Of a DNA stretch of 29,477 nucleotides, positions 7,491 through 15,312 are shown piece after piece. The notes under the pieces were generated by a model. The model did not search any database, was not told the origin of the DNA, and saw nothing but the letters and a program-made list of their open reading frames with translations. Source of the DNA: DASXPG01 sp044449445. GTDB lineage: Bacteria > Gemmatimonadota > Gemmatimonadetes > Gemmatimonadales > JACORV01. A program made the position numbers and the translations under genes. Each line of letters starts with the position of its first letter. Positions within the stretch are counted from its first letter, which is position 1. The stretch is from contig JBIOIA010000007.1 of the NCBI GenBank assembly GCA_044449445.1, forward strand, positions 1 through 29,477, written 5' to 3'.

Positions 7491-8458
7491 GCGGAGCCCC
7501 AGACCGGCCAGGTGACCATGAACGTGGCGCCGCGTCCCGGGCCCTCGCTCTCCCCGGACACCCGGGCCCCGTCGAGCTCCGCATAGCGGCGCACGAGATA
7601 CAGTCCCAGGCCCGTCCCGGTCATGCGCCCGCGGTCGGCGCCATCGAGGCGGTAGAACTTGTCGAACAGGCGCGCGCCTTCGTGCGGGGGAAAGCCGATG
7701 CCGGTGTCGCGCACGATCAGCCGCACACCGCCCTTGTCCTTCGCGACGACCACGGACACGTGGCCGCCGGCGGCGGCGCGAATCGCGTTGTGCAGCAGGT
7801 TGCGCAGGATCGTGCGCGTGCCCTCGGCGTCCGCGCGGACCACCAGGTCCCGCGGCACGTCGGCCGCCAGCACGACGCCCAGCTCGGCCGCCTGCGCGCG
7901 CAGCTCGTCGAGCGCGGTCTCAACGGCGTCGGCCAGAACGACGGTTCCGGGCGCGCTCTTCGCGGCGCCCAGGCGCGAGGCCTCGAGGATGTTGCCGATC
8001 GTGCGCTCGAGCCGCGACAGGTCGGCGATCTCCCGCTCGAGCAGCTCGGCGCGCCGCGCCGCCGGCGGATCGCGCATCGCGAGCGTCTCGGCCGAGAGCC
8101 GCAAGCTCGCCACGGGACTCTTGAGCTCGTGCGACACGGCGGCGACGAAGTCCTCCTGGCGGCTCCGCAGCGCGCTCTCTTCGCGGAGCGCGTGCGAGAC
8201 GACGCCCATCGCGCCCAGCAGCACCACGAGGAAGAACGCGCCTTCCCACGCGTAGCGGTTCAGCCGGTGGAAGCGCTCGCGGTCGAACTGCGCCAGGACC
8301 GCCGGCGAGCCATGCTCGGCGCGCACCAGGGCGCGCACTTCCGCCGTGTAGCGCACCTGGTCCACCAGCCACCAGGTGAGCTGCGCGCTCGAGACCGCGA
8401 GCAGCACGATGAACGCGATCTGCAGACGGCGGACGGCGAGGCGGCGCAGCAGGCTCAC
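7487..8458 (-). CDS. Membrane sensor histidine kinase with a short extracytoplasmic loop
   Basis: The 323-residue kinase starts at GTG, overlapping the hemA stop (GTGA). Two membrane helices lie at about residues 12-32 and 71-89, enclosing a loop of only about 38 residues. There is no clear HAMP domain: a short linker leads straight to the H-box SHELKSP (His110). The ATPase domain carries NLLHNAIRAA, the G1 box DTGIGFPP, an F-box near LFDKFYRLD and the G2 box GTGLGLYLV. A loop this small suggests sensing at or in the membrane, or of a small ligand, rather than through a large periplasmic domain. Its stop overlaps the start of the response regulator, so the two form a coupled pair within the heme operon. 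Confidence 0.92.
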   Translation of the reverse strand: MSLLRRLAVRRLQIAFIVLLAVSSAQLTWWLVDQVRYTAEVRALVRAEHGSPAVLAQFDRERFHRLNRYAWEGAFFLVVLLGAMGVVSHALREESALRSRQEDFVAAVSHELKSPVASLRLSAETLAMRDPPAARRAELLEREIADLSRLERTIGNILEASRLGAAKSAPGTVVLADAVETALDELRAQAAELGVVLAADVPRDLVVRADAEGTRTILRNLLHNAIRAAAGGHVSVVVAKDKGGVRLIVRDTGIGFPPHEGARLFDKFYRLDGADRGRMTGTGLGLYLVRRYAELDGARVSGESEGPGRGATFMVTWPVWGSA

Positions 8459-9720
8459 GCGACCGGCTCCTTGAAGAACGCGTCGACGGCCGACTGGCCC
8501 GACTCGATGGCTACCTGCCGCAGTCCGACCGACGGCAGGTGCGCGAAGCGCCCCGCGAGCGTCTCGGCCCAGCGGCGGATCACGTCGCGTTCCTGCTCGC
8601 CGAGACCCGGCAGGTCGCGGCCGAGCAGCCGCTCGACGCCTTCCATCGCGGTGCGGCGATAGCGGCGGCGCAGCTCGGCGATGCGCGGCCCCACCAGGCG
8701 CTCGGCGCTCTGACGGCGCAGACCGCTCAGGCCTTCGTCCACGACGGCGCGCGCATCCGCGAACTCGAGCAGGACGCGCTCGCGGTCGATCGCGGCTTCC
8801 TCGGTGATCTCGTCCATGCCGACGCGATGCACGTCCGCGGCGGCGGCATCTTCGGGCGTCACGTTCGGCGGCACCGCGAAGTCCACGATCAGCGGTGCGG
8901 CGCCGGAGGGCGAACGCGCGGCCAGGCGCTCCAGGTTGGAGCGCGTCAGCACCGGCTCCCTGGAGCCCGTCGCGACGACGATCGCCTCGACGCCGTCCGG
9001 GGAGGCTCGGAACGCGTCGAGCGAGCGCGATTCGCATCCCAGCTCGGCGGCGAGCGCGACCGCGCGGCCGGGCGTGCGGTTGACGACGATCACCTTCACG
9101 CCGCGGCCCGACAGCACGCGCGCGCATTGCTCGGTCATCGCGCCGATGCCGATCACGGCCACGGGACCCGGAGTCTCCTGGAGCCGCGCGAAGATGCGGC
9201 GCAGCGCGACGTCGGCCAGCGAGACCTTGCCGATCCGGCCCTCGGTCAGCGGGCGCACCCGCTTGGCGACCTTCAGAGCTTCCGAAAACACCGCGTCGAG
9301 TTCGGGACCCACCAGCGAGAGCTCGCGCGAGAGCTCGAGCGCATCGCGGACCTGGCCCGCGATTTCGCTCTCGCCCACCCGAGCCGAGTCGAGACCGGAC
9401 ATCACGAGGAACAGGTGCTCGGCGGCGCCTTCGCCGTGCCAGGCCCGCAGCGCGTGCTCGGCCTCGCCGGGGCGCGCGGGCCGCCCGGCGAGCGCCCCGA
9501 ACAGGCGGCGCCGGCAAATGGGCAGCGGCGTTACGGCATCCGTGGTGAAGGCAACCTCGACCCGGTTGCACGTGGCGATGTACACGATCTCCTTCGTGCC
9601 CAGCTCGGCGGCCAGGCCGCCGAGGCGCATTGCGCGGTCCTCACGCGCGATCGTGAAGCGCGCGAGCAGGTCTGGCCGGCGCTGCTGCCACGAGTGCCCC
9701 ATCAGGGCGATGCGATCCAT
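8455..9720 (-). CDS. hemA: Glutamyl-tRNA reductase HemA
   Basis: HemA reduces glutamyl-tRNA to glutamate-1-semialdehyde with NADPH, the first committed step of C5-pathway tetrapyrrole synthesis. The 421-residue protein has the catalytic cysteine in YIATCNRVE (Cys51), the GESEIAGQVRDA block, and a Rossmann NADPH domain with VAVIGIGAMTEQCARVL and VNRTPGRA. VDFAVPPNVTPE and a C-terminal dimerisation helix follow. The N-terminus (MDRIALMGHSWQQRRPDLLA) departs from the usual GLNHKTAPV stretch but keeps the histidine. A GGAGG-type ribosome site precedes it in the 22-nt gap after hemH. The presence of HemA implies that 5-aminolevulinate is made from glutamate here rather than from glycine and succinyl-CoA. 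Confidence 0.95.
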   Translation of the reverse strand: MDRIALMGHSWQQRRPDLLARFTIAREDRAMRLGGLAAELGTKEIVYIATCNRVEVAFTTDAVTPLPICRRRLFGALAGRPARPGEAEHALRAWHGEGAAEHLFLVMSGLDSARVGESEIAGQVRDALELSRELSLVGPELDAVFSEALKVAKRVRPLTEGRIGKVSLADVALRRIFARLQETPGPVAVIGIGAMTEQCARVLSGRGVKVIVVNRTPGRAVALAAELGCESRSLDAFRASPDGVEAIVVATGSREPVLTRSNLERLAARSPSGAAPLIVDFAVPPNVTPEDAAAADVHRVGMDEITEEAAIDRERVLLEFADARAVVDEGLSGLRRQSAERLVGPRIAELRRRYRRTAMEGVERLLGRDLPGLGEQERDVIRRWAETLAGRFAHLPSVGLRQVAIESGQSAVDAFFKEPVA

Positions 9721-9742
9721 CAGTCCTCCGCCTCCGTGCCGT

Positions 9743-10729
9743 TCATGCGACCGCCAATCCTCCTCCCACCAGTCCCTCGAGCGAGTTCAGGAACGAAGGG
9801 TGGTCGTCCACCGCGCCGATGCGGAGCAGGTACGTGCCGCCCGCTTCGAGGAACCCCTCCCGACCCCGGATACTGATTTCCTCGAGCGTTTCGAGGCTGT
9901 CGGTGACGAACCCGGGCGTGATCACGGCGACTCGGCGCACGCCCCGACGCGGCAGATTGTGGAGCACGTCCGCCGTCGCCGGCGTGAGCCAGGGCTCGGG
10001 GCCGAAGCGCGACTGGAACGCGAGGGTCGCATGTGACCTCGGCCACCCGATCGCCTTCAGGAGCGCGCGCGTCGTCGCGCGACAGTCTTCGACGTAGACG
10101 CCGTGCTCGCGCCGGTCGTAGCGCACGGGGATGCCGTGAAACGAAACGACCAGGTGCTCGGGCTGCGCCGGCGAGTCCGCCAGCGCCTCGCTCCAGCGCG
10201 ACGCCAGCGCGGTCACGTAACCGGGCTCGTCGGCCACCACCAGCCGTTCGACCAGGCGGTGCGTGAGGCCCGCTCGCGCCGCGGCCTCACGTGCGCGGCG
10301 CAGCATGGTGCCCGTAGTCGCGTCGGTGCGCTGCGGGAACAGCGGGACGACGATCACCGGCCCCGATGTGGCTTCGGCGGCCGCGGCGAGCGCCGAGTCG
10401 AGCGAGGGTTCGCCGTAGCGATACGCGACGCCGACCGTGAAACGCCCGTCCGCCCGGCACGCGAGGGCCCGCGCGATGCGCTCGGTGGCGACCCGCAGCG
10501 GCGAGCCTTCGGACGTCCAGATGGACGCGTACTGGCGCGCAACCCGCCGCGGCCGGCGCTTCAGCACGATGCCCTTGAGGATCGGGAGCCACAGCCAGCG
10601 CGGCAGGTCCACGACCGAGGGATCGGACAGAAACTCGTCCAGGAATTCGCGCACGGCGCCGTCCAGCGGGGCCGTCGGCGTTCCGAGGTTCACCAGCAGC
10701 AGGTGCGGCACGTCGCGGCGCGCGCTCAT
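9743..10729 (-). CDS. hemH: Ferrochelatase (porphyrin iron chelatase)
   Basis: HemH inserts ferrous iron into the porphyrin (protoporphyrin IX, or coproporphyrin III in some lineages). The 328-residue protein starts LLLVNLGTPTAP, the family N-terminus, and continues with FLDEFLSDPSVVD and VVPLFPQR. The metal-site histidine lies in VVSFHGIP (His198) and the conserved glutamate in FQSRFGPEPWLTP (Glu245). VAVITPGFVTDSLETLEEI closes the active-site region. Length fits a soluble or peripheral bacterial ferrochelatase without an extra C-terminal membrane helix. The ATG overlaps the feoB stop (ATGA), directly coupling iron import and iron insertion. Confidence 0.96.
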   Translation of the reverse strand: MSARRDVPHLLLVNLGTPTAPLDGAVREFLDEFLSDPSVVDLPRWLWLPILKGIVLKRRPRRVARQYASIWTSEGSPLRVATERIARALACRADGRFTVGVAYRYGEPSLDSALAAAAEATSGPVIVVPLFPQRTDATTGTMLRRAREAAARAGLTHRLVERLVVADEPGYVTALASRWSEALADSPAQPEHLVVSFHGIPVRYDRREHGVYVEDCRATTRALLKAIGWPRSHATLAFQSRFGPEPWLTPATADVLHNLPRRGVRRVAVITPGFVTDSLETLEEISIRGREGFLEAGGTYLLRIGAVDDHPSFLNSLEGLVGGGLAVA

Positions 10730-12609
10730 CGCAGCATCGCCGTGACGGTCCAGTTCGCCGCGAGGCCGCCGCCGTAGGCCAGCGCGAGCATGTAGCTGAA
10801 CTGGAGCAGCGGATACCTCCAGCTGCCGGTTTCGCGCCGCACCACGGCCAGCGTGGACATGCACTGCATCGCGAACGCGAAGAACACGAGCAGCGCGGCG
10901 GCGCCGCCGGGCGTGAGACTCTGGCGCAGCGCGCGCTGCAGGCCCGCCGACCTCTCGTCGCCGCTGACTCCGTGGATCGTGCCCAGCGTGCCGACGATCA
11001 CCTCGCGCGCCGCGAGCGACGTCACGAGCCCGATGCCGACGCGCCAGTCGAAGCCCAGCGGGCGGATGGCCGGCTCGATCGTTCGGCCCATGGTGCCCGC
11101 CATGCTCTCCGTGACGTTCGGCGCCGCGCCGTTGGTGCGCGGCAGACTCGACAGCAGGCTCAGCGCCAGCGACACGGCGAGGATCACCGTGCCGGCGCGG
11201 GTCAGGAACGCCTTGGCCCGGTCGAGCAGCCGGAAGCCGAGCGAGCGCAGCGTGGGCAGCCGGTAGGGCGGCAGCTCGAGTATGAACGGGGCGCGCTCGC
11301 TCTTGAGGACGGTGCTCTTGAGCAGGCGCGCCGTCGCGACCGCCGCGAGGAAGCCCAACGCGTACAGGCCGACCATCGCCGCCGCCCGGACGCCGAGGAA
11401 CGGGCCCAGGAGCCGCGTGTCGGGCAGGAACGCCGCGATGATGAGCGTGTAGACGGGCAGCCGCGCCGCGCAGGTCATGAACGGCGCGATGAGGATCGTC
11501 GCGATCCGGTCGCGCCGGCTCTCGATGGTACGCGTCGCCATCACGGCCGGCACGGCGCAGGCGTACGCGGAGAGCAGGGGGATGAACGACTTTCCCTGGA
11601 GCCCGATCCGGGCCATCGTGCGGTCCGCGATCACCGCGGCGCGCGCGAGGTAGCCGGAGTCCTCGAGCACGCCGATGAACAGGAACAGCACGAGGATCTG
11701 CGGCAGGAACACGACCACCGAGCCCACGCCCTTCCAGGCGCCGTGCACGACGACGTCCCGCACCAGCCCCACCGGCACCGCGGCAAAGATGAACTCGCCG
11801 GCGCCGGTGATGCCGCGTTCCAGCAGGTCCGAGAGCGGCGCCGCGATGGAGAACATCCCCTGGAAGACCAGCAACACGACGGCCGCGAACAGCAGCGGCC
11901 CCGCCCACGGATGCAGGAACACGCCGTCGAGCCGGCGCGTCCACTCCGGCGGGGCGGGGGCGCGGTACGCGGATTGGTCGGCGAGCCGCGCAGCCCAGGC
12001 GCGGCACGCGGGGATCTGGTTGACGACCGGCAGCTCGACGCGCGTGGGGAGGCCGAAGCGGCCCGTCAGGAATTCCCGCACCGTCTCGAGTCCACGCCGC
12101 TGCTTGGCGCTCACCAGCGCGACCGGCGCGCCGAGTCGCTGCGCGAGCGCGGCCGTATCCACCGTCCCGCCGCGGCGCTCGAGGTCGTCGGCCAGGTTGA
12201 GGACGACCAGCGTCGGCAGGCCGAGCGCGAGCACCGGGGCCGCGAGCGCGAGATGTCTCGAGAGACTCGTCGCGTCGAGCACCAGGATGATTGCCTTGGG
12301 CTGCGGCACGCCCGGCCGGCGGCCGAGCAGCACGTCCTCGGTGAGGCGCTCGTCCTCGGACTGGGGCTGGAGACTGTAGGTGCCGGGCAGGTCGATCAGC
12401 TCGACCGTGCTGGACGCCGATGCGAGCACGCGCCCGACGCGGTGCTCGACCGTGACGCCGGGGTAGTTCGCCACCTTCTGGCGCATCCCCGTCAGCTCGT
12501 TGAAGAGCGTGGACTTCCCGGAGTTCGGGGGCCCGATCAGCGCCACCGACACGCGGGCGCGCGGCGAGGCCTGGGCGGCCACGAGGGCGCAATCGGCGCA
12601 GGCGCTCAC
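10726..12609 (-). CDS. feoB: Ferrous iron transporter FeoB
   Basis: FeoB is the GTPase-coupled ferrous iron permease of the inner membrane. The 627-residue protein begins with a G domain: G1 GPPNSGKST (about 26-34), switch KVANYPGVTVEH, G3 DLPGTYSL and the G4-like NLADD. After the GDI region come multiple membrane helices with the Gate and core segments, including the SYACAVPAVMATRTIESRRD block and ARLPVYTLI. It is shorter than E. coli FeoB (773 residues), in keeping with many non-enteric FeoB proteins. The start is GTG and overlaps the feoA stop (GTGA). The N-terminus has two cysteines (CADC) before the G domain, with no assigned role. Confidence 0.96.
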   Translation of the reverse strand: MSACADCALVAAQASPRARVSVALIGPPNSGKSTLFNELTGMRQKVANYPGVTVEHRVGRVLASASSTVELIDLPGTYSLQPQSEDERLTEDVLLGRRPGVPQPKAIILVLDATSLSRHLALAAPVLALGLPTLVVLNLADDLERRGGTVDTAALAQRLGAPVALVSAKQRRGLETVREFLTGRFGLPTRVELPVVNQIPACRAWAARLADQSAYRAPAPPEWTRRLDGVFLHPWAGPLLFAAVVLLVFQGMFSIAAPLSDLLERGITGAGEFIFAAVPVGLVRDVVVHGAWKGVGSVVVFLPQILVLFLFIGVLEDSGYLARAAVIADRTMARIGLQGKSFIPLLSAYACAVPAVMATRTIESRRDRIATILIAPFMTCAARLPVYTLIIAAFLPDTRLLGPFLGVRAAAMVGLYALGFLAAVATARLLKSTVLKSERAPFILELPPYRLPTLRSLGFRLLDRAKAFLTRAGTVILAVSLALSLLSSLPRTNGAAPNVTESMAGTMGRTIEPAIRPLGFDWRVGIGLVTSLAAREVIVGTLGTIHGVSGDERSAGLQRALRQSLTPGGAAALLVFFAFAMQCMSTLAVVRRETGSWRYPLLQFSYMLALAYGGGLAANWTVTAMLR

Positions 12610-12839
12610 GGCGTCTCTTCCAGGCGGAGCTTTCGCGCGGTCTCGAGCCTGAGCGCGACGTCGCCGCCGTCCACCCGGAACACCCTGGGATCCCCGCCCG
12701 GCGCGGCGCGCACCGCGCGCACCGACGCGCCCGGCAGGAAACCGTGCTCCATGAGGCGCCCGGCCAGGCTTTTCGGGACGTCAAGTCCGGCCAGAATTCC
12801 CATCTCGCCGAGGGCGAGATCCGCGATCGTGCGCGACAT
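12606..12839 (-). CDS. feoA: FeoA, ferrous iron transport accessory protein
   Basis: This 77-residue SH3-like protein has the FeoA pattern: LALGEMGILAGLDV, GRLMEHGFLPGASVRAVRAAPGGDP, then VDGGDVALRLETARKLRLEE. FeoA is a small cytoplasmic partner needed for FeoB activity. It is the first gene of the feo-hem operon and is divergent from the cox genes. No strong Shine-Dalgarno is visible; a possible promoter is listed separately. No separate FeoC gene is visible. Confidence 0.93.
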   Translation of the reverse strand: MSRTIADLALGEMGILAGLDVPKSLAGRLMEHGFLPGASVRAVRAAPGGDPRVFRVDGGDVALRLETARKLRLEETP

Positions 12840-13070
12840 GGCAATTACGCTACCGTCGGTCCCCTATATCCAGTCCAAAAGGATCGTGAAGGTCTCTTCA
12901 GACTGAACGAGATTCCGGCGGCAAGCGTCGCCGACGATCCGTGAAGGGACCCGGCGGGTTTGCTCTAAGCTCTCATCACACATCGCCTTGCCATCTCGCC
13001 AATCGCGTCCCAGTGGTCGCATATTGAAGGCGCCACGTAGCGGCCGTCCCGCCTGCAGTGGAGGTAGCGC
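12840..13070. promoter_or_regulatory. Divergent intergenic region between feoA and the ba3 oxidase genes
   Basis: These 231 bp must carry the promoters of both the minus-strand feo-hem operon and the plus-strand oxidase operon. A good ribosome site GGAGG (13060-13064) sits 6 nt before the subunit IIa ATG. I do not see a Fur-box-like or FNR-box-like palindrome, nor a GG-N10-GC sigma-54 element. Two near-identical short sequences GGATCGTGAAGG (12881-12892) and GATCCGTGAAGG (12936-12947) occur about 55 bp apart. Confidence 0.6.
12863..12890 (-). promoter_or_regulatory. Possible sigma-70-type promoter of feoA
   Basis: On the minus strand, TTCACG (12885-12890) and TATAGG (12863-12868) are separated by 16 bp; each matches its consensus hexamer at 4 of 6 positions. 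The -10 would lie about 23 nt from the feoA ATG, giving a very short leader. It is the best candidate in this region but not a strong one. Confidence 0.3.
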
Positions 13071-13220
13071 ATGACCGATCCCGCAAGCCCGCCGCCCGAG
13101 CTGCCCCGGCATCCGATCGGCACCATGGCCATCGTCGGTGTCTATGGCGTGCTGTTCGTGCTGGGCTGGCTCGCGTTCTACTTCCTGCTGTTCCGCGCGC
13201 GCGGGGCGGTGACCCCGTGA
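13071..13220 (+). CDS. ba3-type cytochrome c oxidase subunit IIa
   Basis: This is a 49-residue gene. The product has a short proline-rich cytoplasmic N-terminus ending LPRHPIGT, then one membrane helix (MAIVGVYGVLFVLGWLAFYF) and a short basic tail. This matches the single-helix subunit IIa of ba3 oxidases, which packs beside subunit I and replaces the missing first helix of subunit II. A GGAGG site precedes the ATG by 6 nt, and its TGA overlaps the GTG start of subunit II (GTGA). The call rests on size, the helix and position; the sequence itself is poorly conserved in the family. Confidence 0.85.
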   Translation: MTDPASPPPELPRHPIGTMAIVGVYGVLFVLGWLAFYFLLFRARGAVTP

Positions 13221-13693
13221 ACGTCGAGCGCTACGAGAAGATCTGGATGTGGTTCGCGGCGCTCATCATCGTCGTCTTCATCACGATGACGGGGATCAGC
13301 GCGGTGGCCTTCGGCATCCGGCCGCCGAGCCACGTGGAGACGATCGACCCGAAGACCGCGATGGCCGATCCGCGCTTCGCGAACCTGGGCGTCGCGACGG
13401 ACTCGAGCGGGCACGTGAGGGTCACGATGATCGGCGGGATGTTCTTCTGGCTTCCCGCGGAAATCCGCGTTCCCGCCGGCCGGCCGGTCACGTTCCGGCT
13501 CACCTCGATCGACGTGAGCCACGGCTTTGAGATCGCCAGGACGAATGTGAACACGATGGTCCTGCCGGGTTACGTGAGCCAGCTGACCTACACGTTCCAG
13601 ACGCCGGGCGAGTACCTGGTGGTCTGCAACGAGTACTGCGGCATCGGGCACCACACGATGGGCGCCAAGGTGATCGTGGAGGCCCGCCCATGA
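13217..13693 (+). CDS. coxB: Cytochrome c oxidase subunit II (CuA), ba3 type
   Basis: The 158-residue subunit starts at a GTG inside the subunit IIa stop. It has one N-terminal membrane helix (about 10-33) and a cupredoxin domain facing outward. The binuclear CuA ligands are all present: His102 (DVSHGFEI), Cys137, Glu139 and Cys141 (CNEYC), His145 and Met148 (GIGHHTM). The single helix and short length are those of ba3 oxidases rather than the two-helix aa3 subunit. It takes electrons from cytochrome c and passes them to subunit I. It overlaps coxA by 4 nt (ATGA). A longer frame opens at 13058, but that start would read through subunit IIa out of frame and lacks homology. Confidence 0.94.
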   Translation: MNVERYEKIWMWFAALIIVVFITMTGISAVAFGIRPPSHVETIDPKTAMADPRFANLGVATDSSGHVRVTMIGGMFFWLPAEIRVPAGRPVTFRLTSIDVSHGFEIARTNVNTMVLPGYVSQLTYTFQTPGEYLVVCNEYCGIGHHTMGAKVIVEARP

Positions 13694-15312
13694 CGCGCAC
13701 CGATCGGCTCGCCACCGCCAACATCGGCGTCGCGGTCGGTGCCTTCACCGTCGCCGCGATGATGGCGGTGATGCAGGCGCTCTCGCGCGCGAACCTCGAG
13801 CTGCCATTCCGCTCGCCGCAGATGTATTACATGTCCGTCACGGCGCACGGCGTCCTGATGGCGCTCGTGTTCACGACGTTCTTCATCATGGGCCTCGGCT
13901 ACGTGGTCGCGACGCGCGCGCTGGGCCGCGCGCTGCCGTGGGCCGGCCTCGCCTGGACGTCCTTCTGGATCGCGCTGGTCGGCACGGCCGCCGCCGCGGT
14001 CGTCATCCTGATTCAGAAGGCGTCGGTCCTCTACACGTTCTATCCGCCGCTCAAGGCGCACCCCGCCTTCTACATCGGCGCCACGCTGCTCGTCGTGGGC
14101 TCGTGGGGCTGGTGCGCGGTCATGATCAAGGCGCTGAGCGACTGGCGGAAGGCGAATCCCGGCACGCTGATCCCGCTCGCGATGCACGGCATGATGGCCA
14201 CCGTGATCGTGTGGCTGCTCGCCACGCCCGGCGTCGCCGCCGAGATGCTGTTCCAGCTGATCCCGTGGTCGCTCGGACTCAAGGCGACCGTGGATCCGGT
14301 GCTCGCGCGGACGCTGTTCTGGTGGTTCGGCCATCCGCTCGTGTACTTCTGGATCCTGCCGGCGTATACGATCTGGTACACCGTGCTGCCGCGCGCCGCC
14401 GGCGGCAAGCTGTTCAGCGATCCGCTCGCCCGGCTCGTGTTCGTCCTGTTCATCGTGCTGAGCACGCCGGTGGGCTTCCATCACCAGTTCATGGATCCCG
14501 GCATCCCCGCGCGCTGGAAGGCGTTCCACACCTTCAACACGCTGTGGATCCTGTATCCCAGCTTCATCACCGCGTTCACGGTCATCGCTTCGCTCGAGGT
14601 GGCGGGCCGGATGCGCGGGGGAAAGGGGCTGTTCGGCTGGATCAGGAAGCTGCCCTGGAGCGACCCTCTGGTCGCTTCGGCGGTGTGCGCGATGCTGCTG
14701 TTCGCGGTCGGCGGGTTCGGCGGAGCGATCAACGCGAGCTTCGGGATGAACGCGATGATCCACAACACGTCGTGGGTCCCGGGCCACTTCCACACCACCG
14801 TCGGCAGCGCCACGGCGCTCACCTTCATGGGCGCCGCGTACTGGCTGGTGCCGAAGCTCACCGGGCGCGAGCTCGAGCTGAAGCCGATGGCGCGCGTGCA
14901 GCCGTGGCTGTGGTTCGTCGCCATGCTGATGTTCTCGATCCCGACGCACATCACCGGCCTGCTCGGCATGCCGCGCCGCGTCTACGATCCGAGCTACTCG
15001 GACGTGCCGGTCGCGCAGAGCTGGAAGTGGCTGACCGACCTGTCGGCGGTGGGCGGCCTGCTGCTGTTCGCGAGCGCCGTGTTCTTCGCGCTCGTGATGC
15101 TGTTCACGGTGACGGCGGGCAAGAAGGTCGAGCAGGGGCCGATCGCCTTCGCCGAGCCGCTCGAGCCGCCCTCGCCGAAGGCGGCGCTGTTCGACCGCCT
15201 GGGGCTGTGGACCATCGTCGCGATCATCCTGATCATCGCGGCCTACGGCTACCCGATCTGGATGCAGGTGCGCATGCCGACGTTCGGCAGCGCGGGGTTC
15301 ACGCCCTACTGA
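13690..15312 (+). CDS. coxA: Cytochrome c oxidase subunit I, ba3 type (heme-copper oxygen reductase family B)
   Basis: The 540-residue, polytopic subunit carries the full ligand set of a B-family oxidase. These are His53 (low-spin heme) in SVTAHGVLMAL, His215 with cross-linked Tyr219 in FGHPLVYFW (CuB), His264-His265 (CuB) in GFHHQFMDP, and His366 and His368 (high-spin and low-spin heme) in PGHFHTTVG. The spacing matches the Thermus ba3 enzyme. These oxidases have high oxygen affinity and pump fewer protons than aa3 enzymes. The gene overlaps subunit II by 4 nt and shares one base with the following sigma-54 regulator. No subunit III or heme A synthase gene is in the window. Confidence 0.96.
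   Translation: MTRTDRLATANIGVAVGAFTVAAMMAVMQALSRANLELPFRSPQMYYMSVTAHGVLMALVFTTFFIMGLGYVVATRALGRALPWAGLAWTSFWIALVGTAAAAVVILIQKASVLYTFYPPLKAHPAFYIGATLLVVGSWGWCAVMIKALSDWRKANPGTLIPLAMHGMMATVIVWLLATPGVAAEMLFQLIPWSLGLKATVDPVLARTLFWWFGHPLVYFWILPAYTIWYTVLPRAAGGKLFSDPLARLVFVLFIVLSTPVGFHHQFMDPGIPARWKAFHTFNTLWILYPSFITAFTVIASLEVAGRMRGGKGLFGWIRKLPWSDPLVASAVCAMLLFAVGGFGGAINASFGMNAMIHNTSWVPGHFHTTVGSATALTFMGAAYWLVPKLTGRELELKPMARVQPWLWFVAMLMFSIPTHITGLLGMPRRVYDPSYSDVPVAQSWKWLTDLSAVGGLLLFASAVFFALVMLFTVTAGKKVEQGPIAFAEPLEPPSPKAALFDRLGLWTIVAIILIIAAYGYPIWMQVRMPTFGSAGFTPY

Noticed and set aside
9743..12844. Very long minus-strand frame of 1033 codons
   Set aside because: Its first two thirds are an arginine- and alanine-rich shadow of feoA and feoB in another frame; only the last 328 codons are real (hemH). 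A fusion is not supported because feoB is intact in the overlapping frame.
10972..12906. Long plus-strand frame of 644 codons opposite feoB
   Set aside because: Low-complexity Arg/Asp/Glu-rich translation typical of the antisense of GC-rich genes, with no recognisable motif, covering intact feoA and feoB.
12840..13070. Fur box or sigma-54 promoter before feoA or the oxidase genes
   Set aside because: No 19-bp GATAATGATAATC-like palindrome and no GG-N10-GC element of the -24/-12 type is present; a TTTGC near 12958 lacks the GG at the right distance.
13588..14949. Long minus-strand frame opposite the ba3 oxidase genes
   Set aside because: The translation is rich in Arg, His, Glu and Asp without any domain, and lies antisense to well-conserved subunits I and II. 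It is a GC-rich shadow frame.
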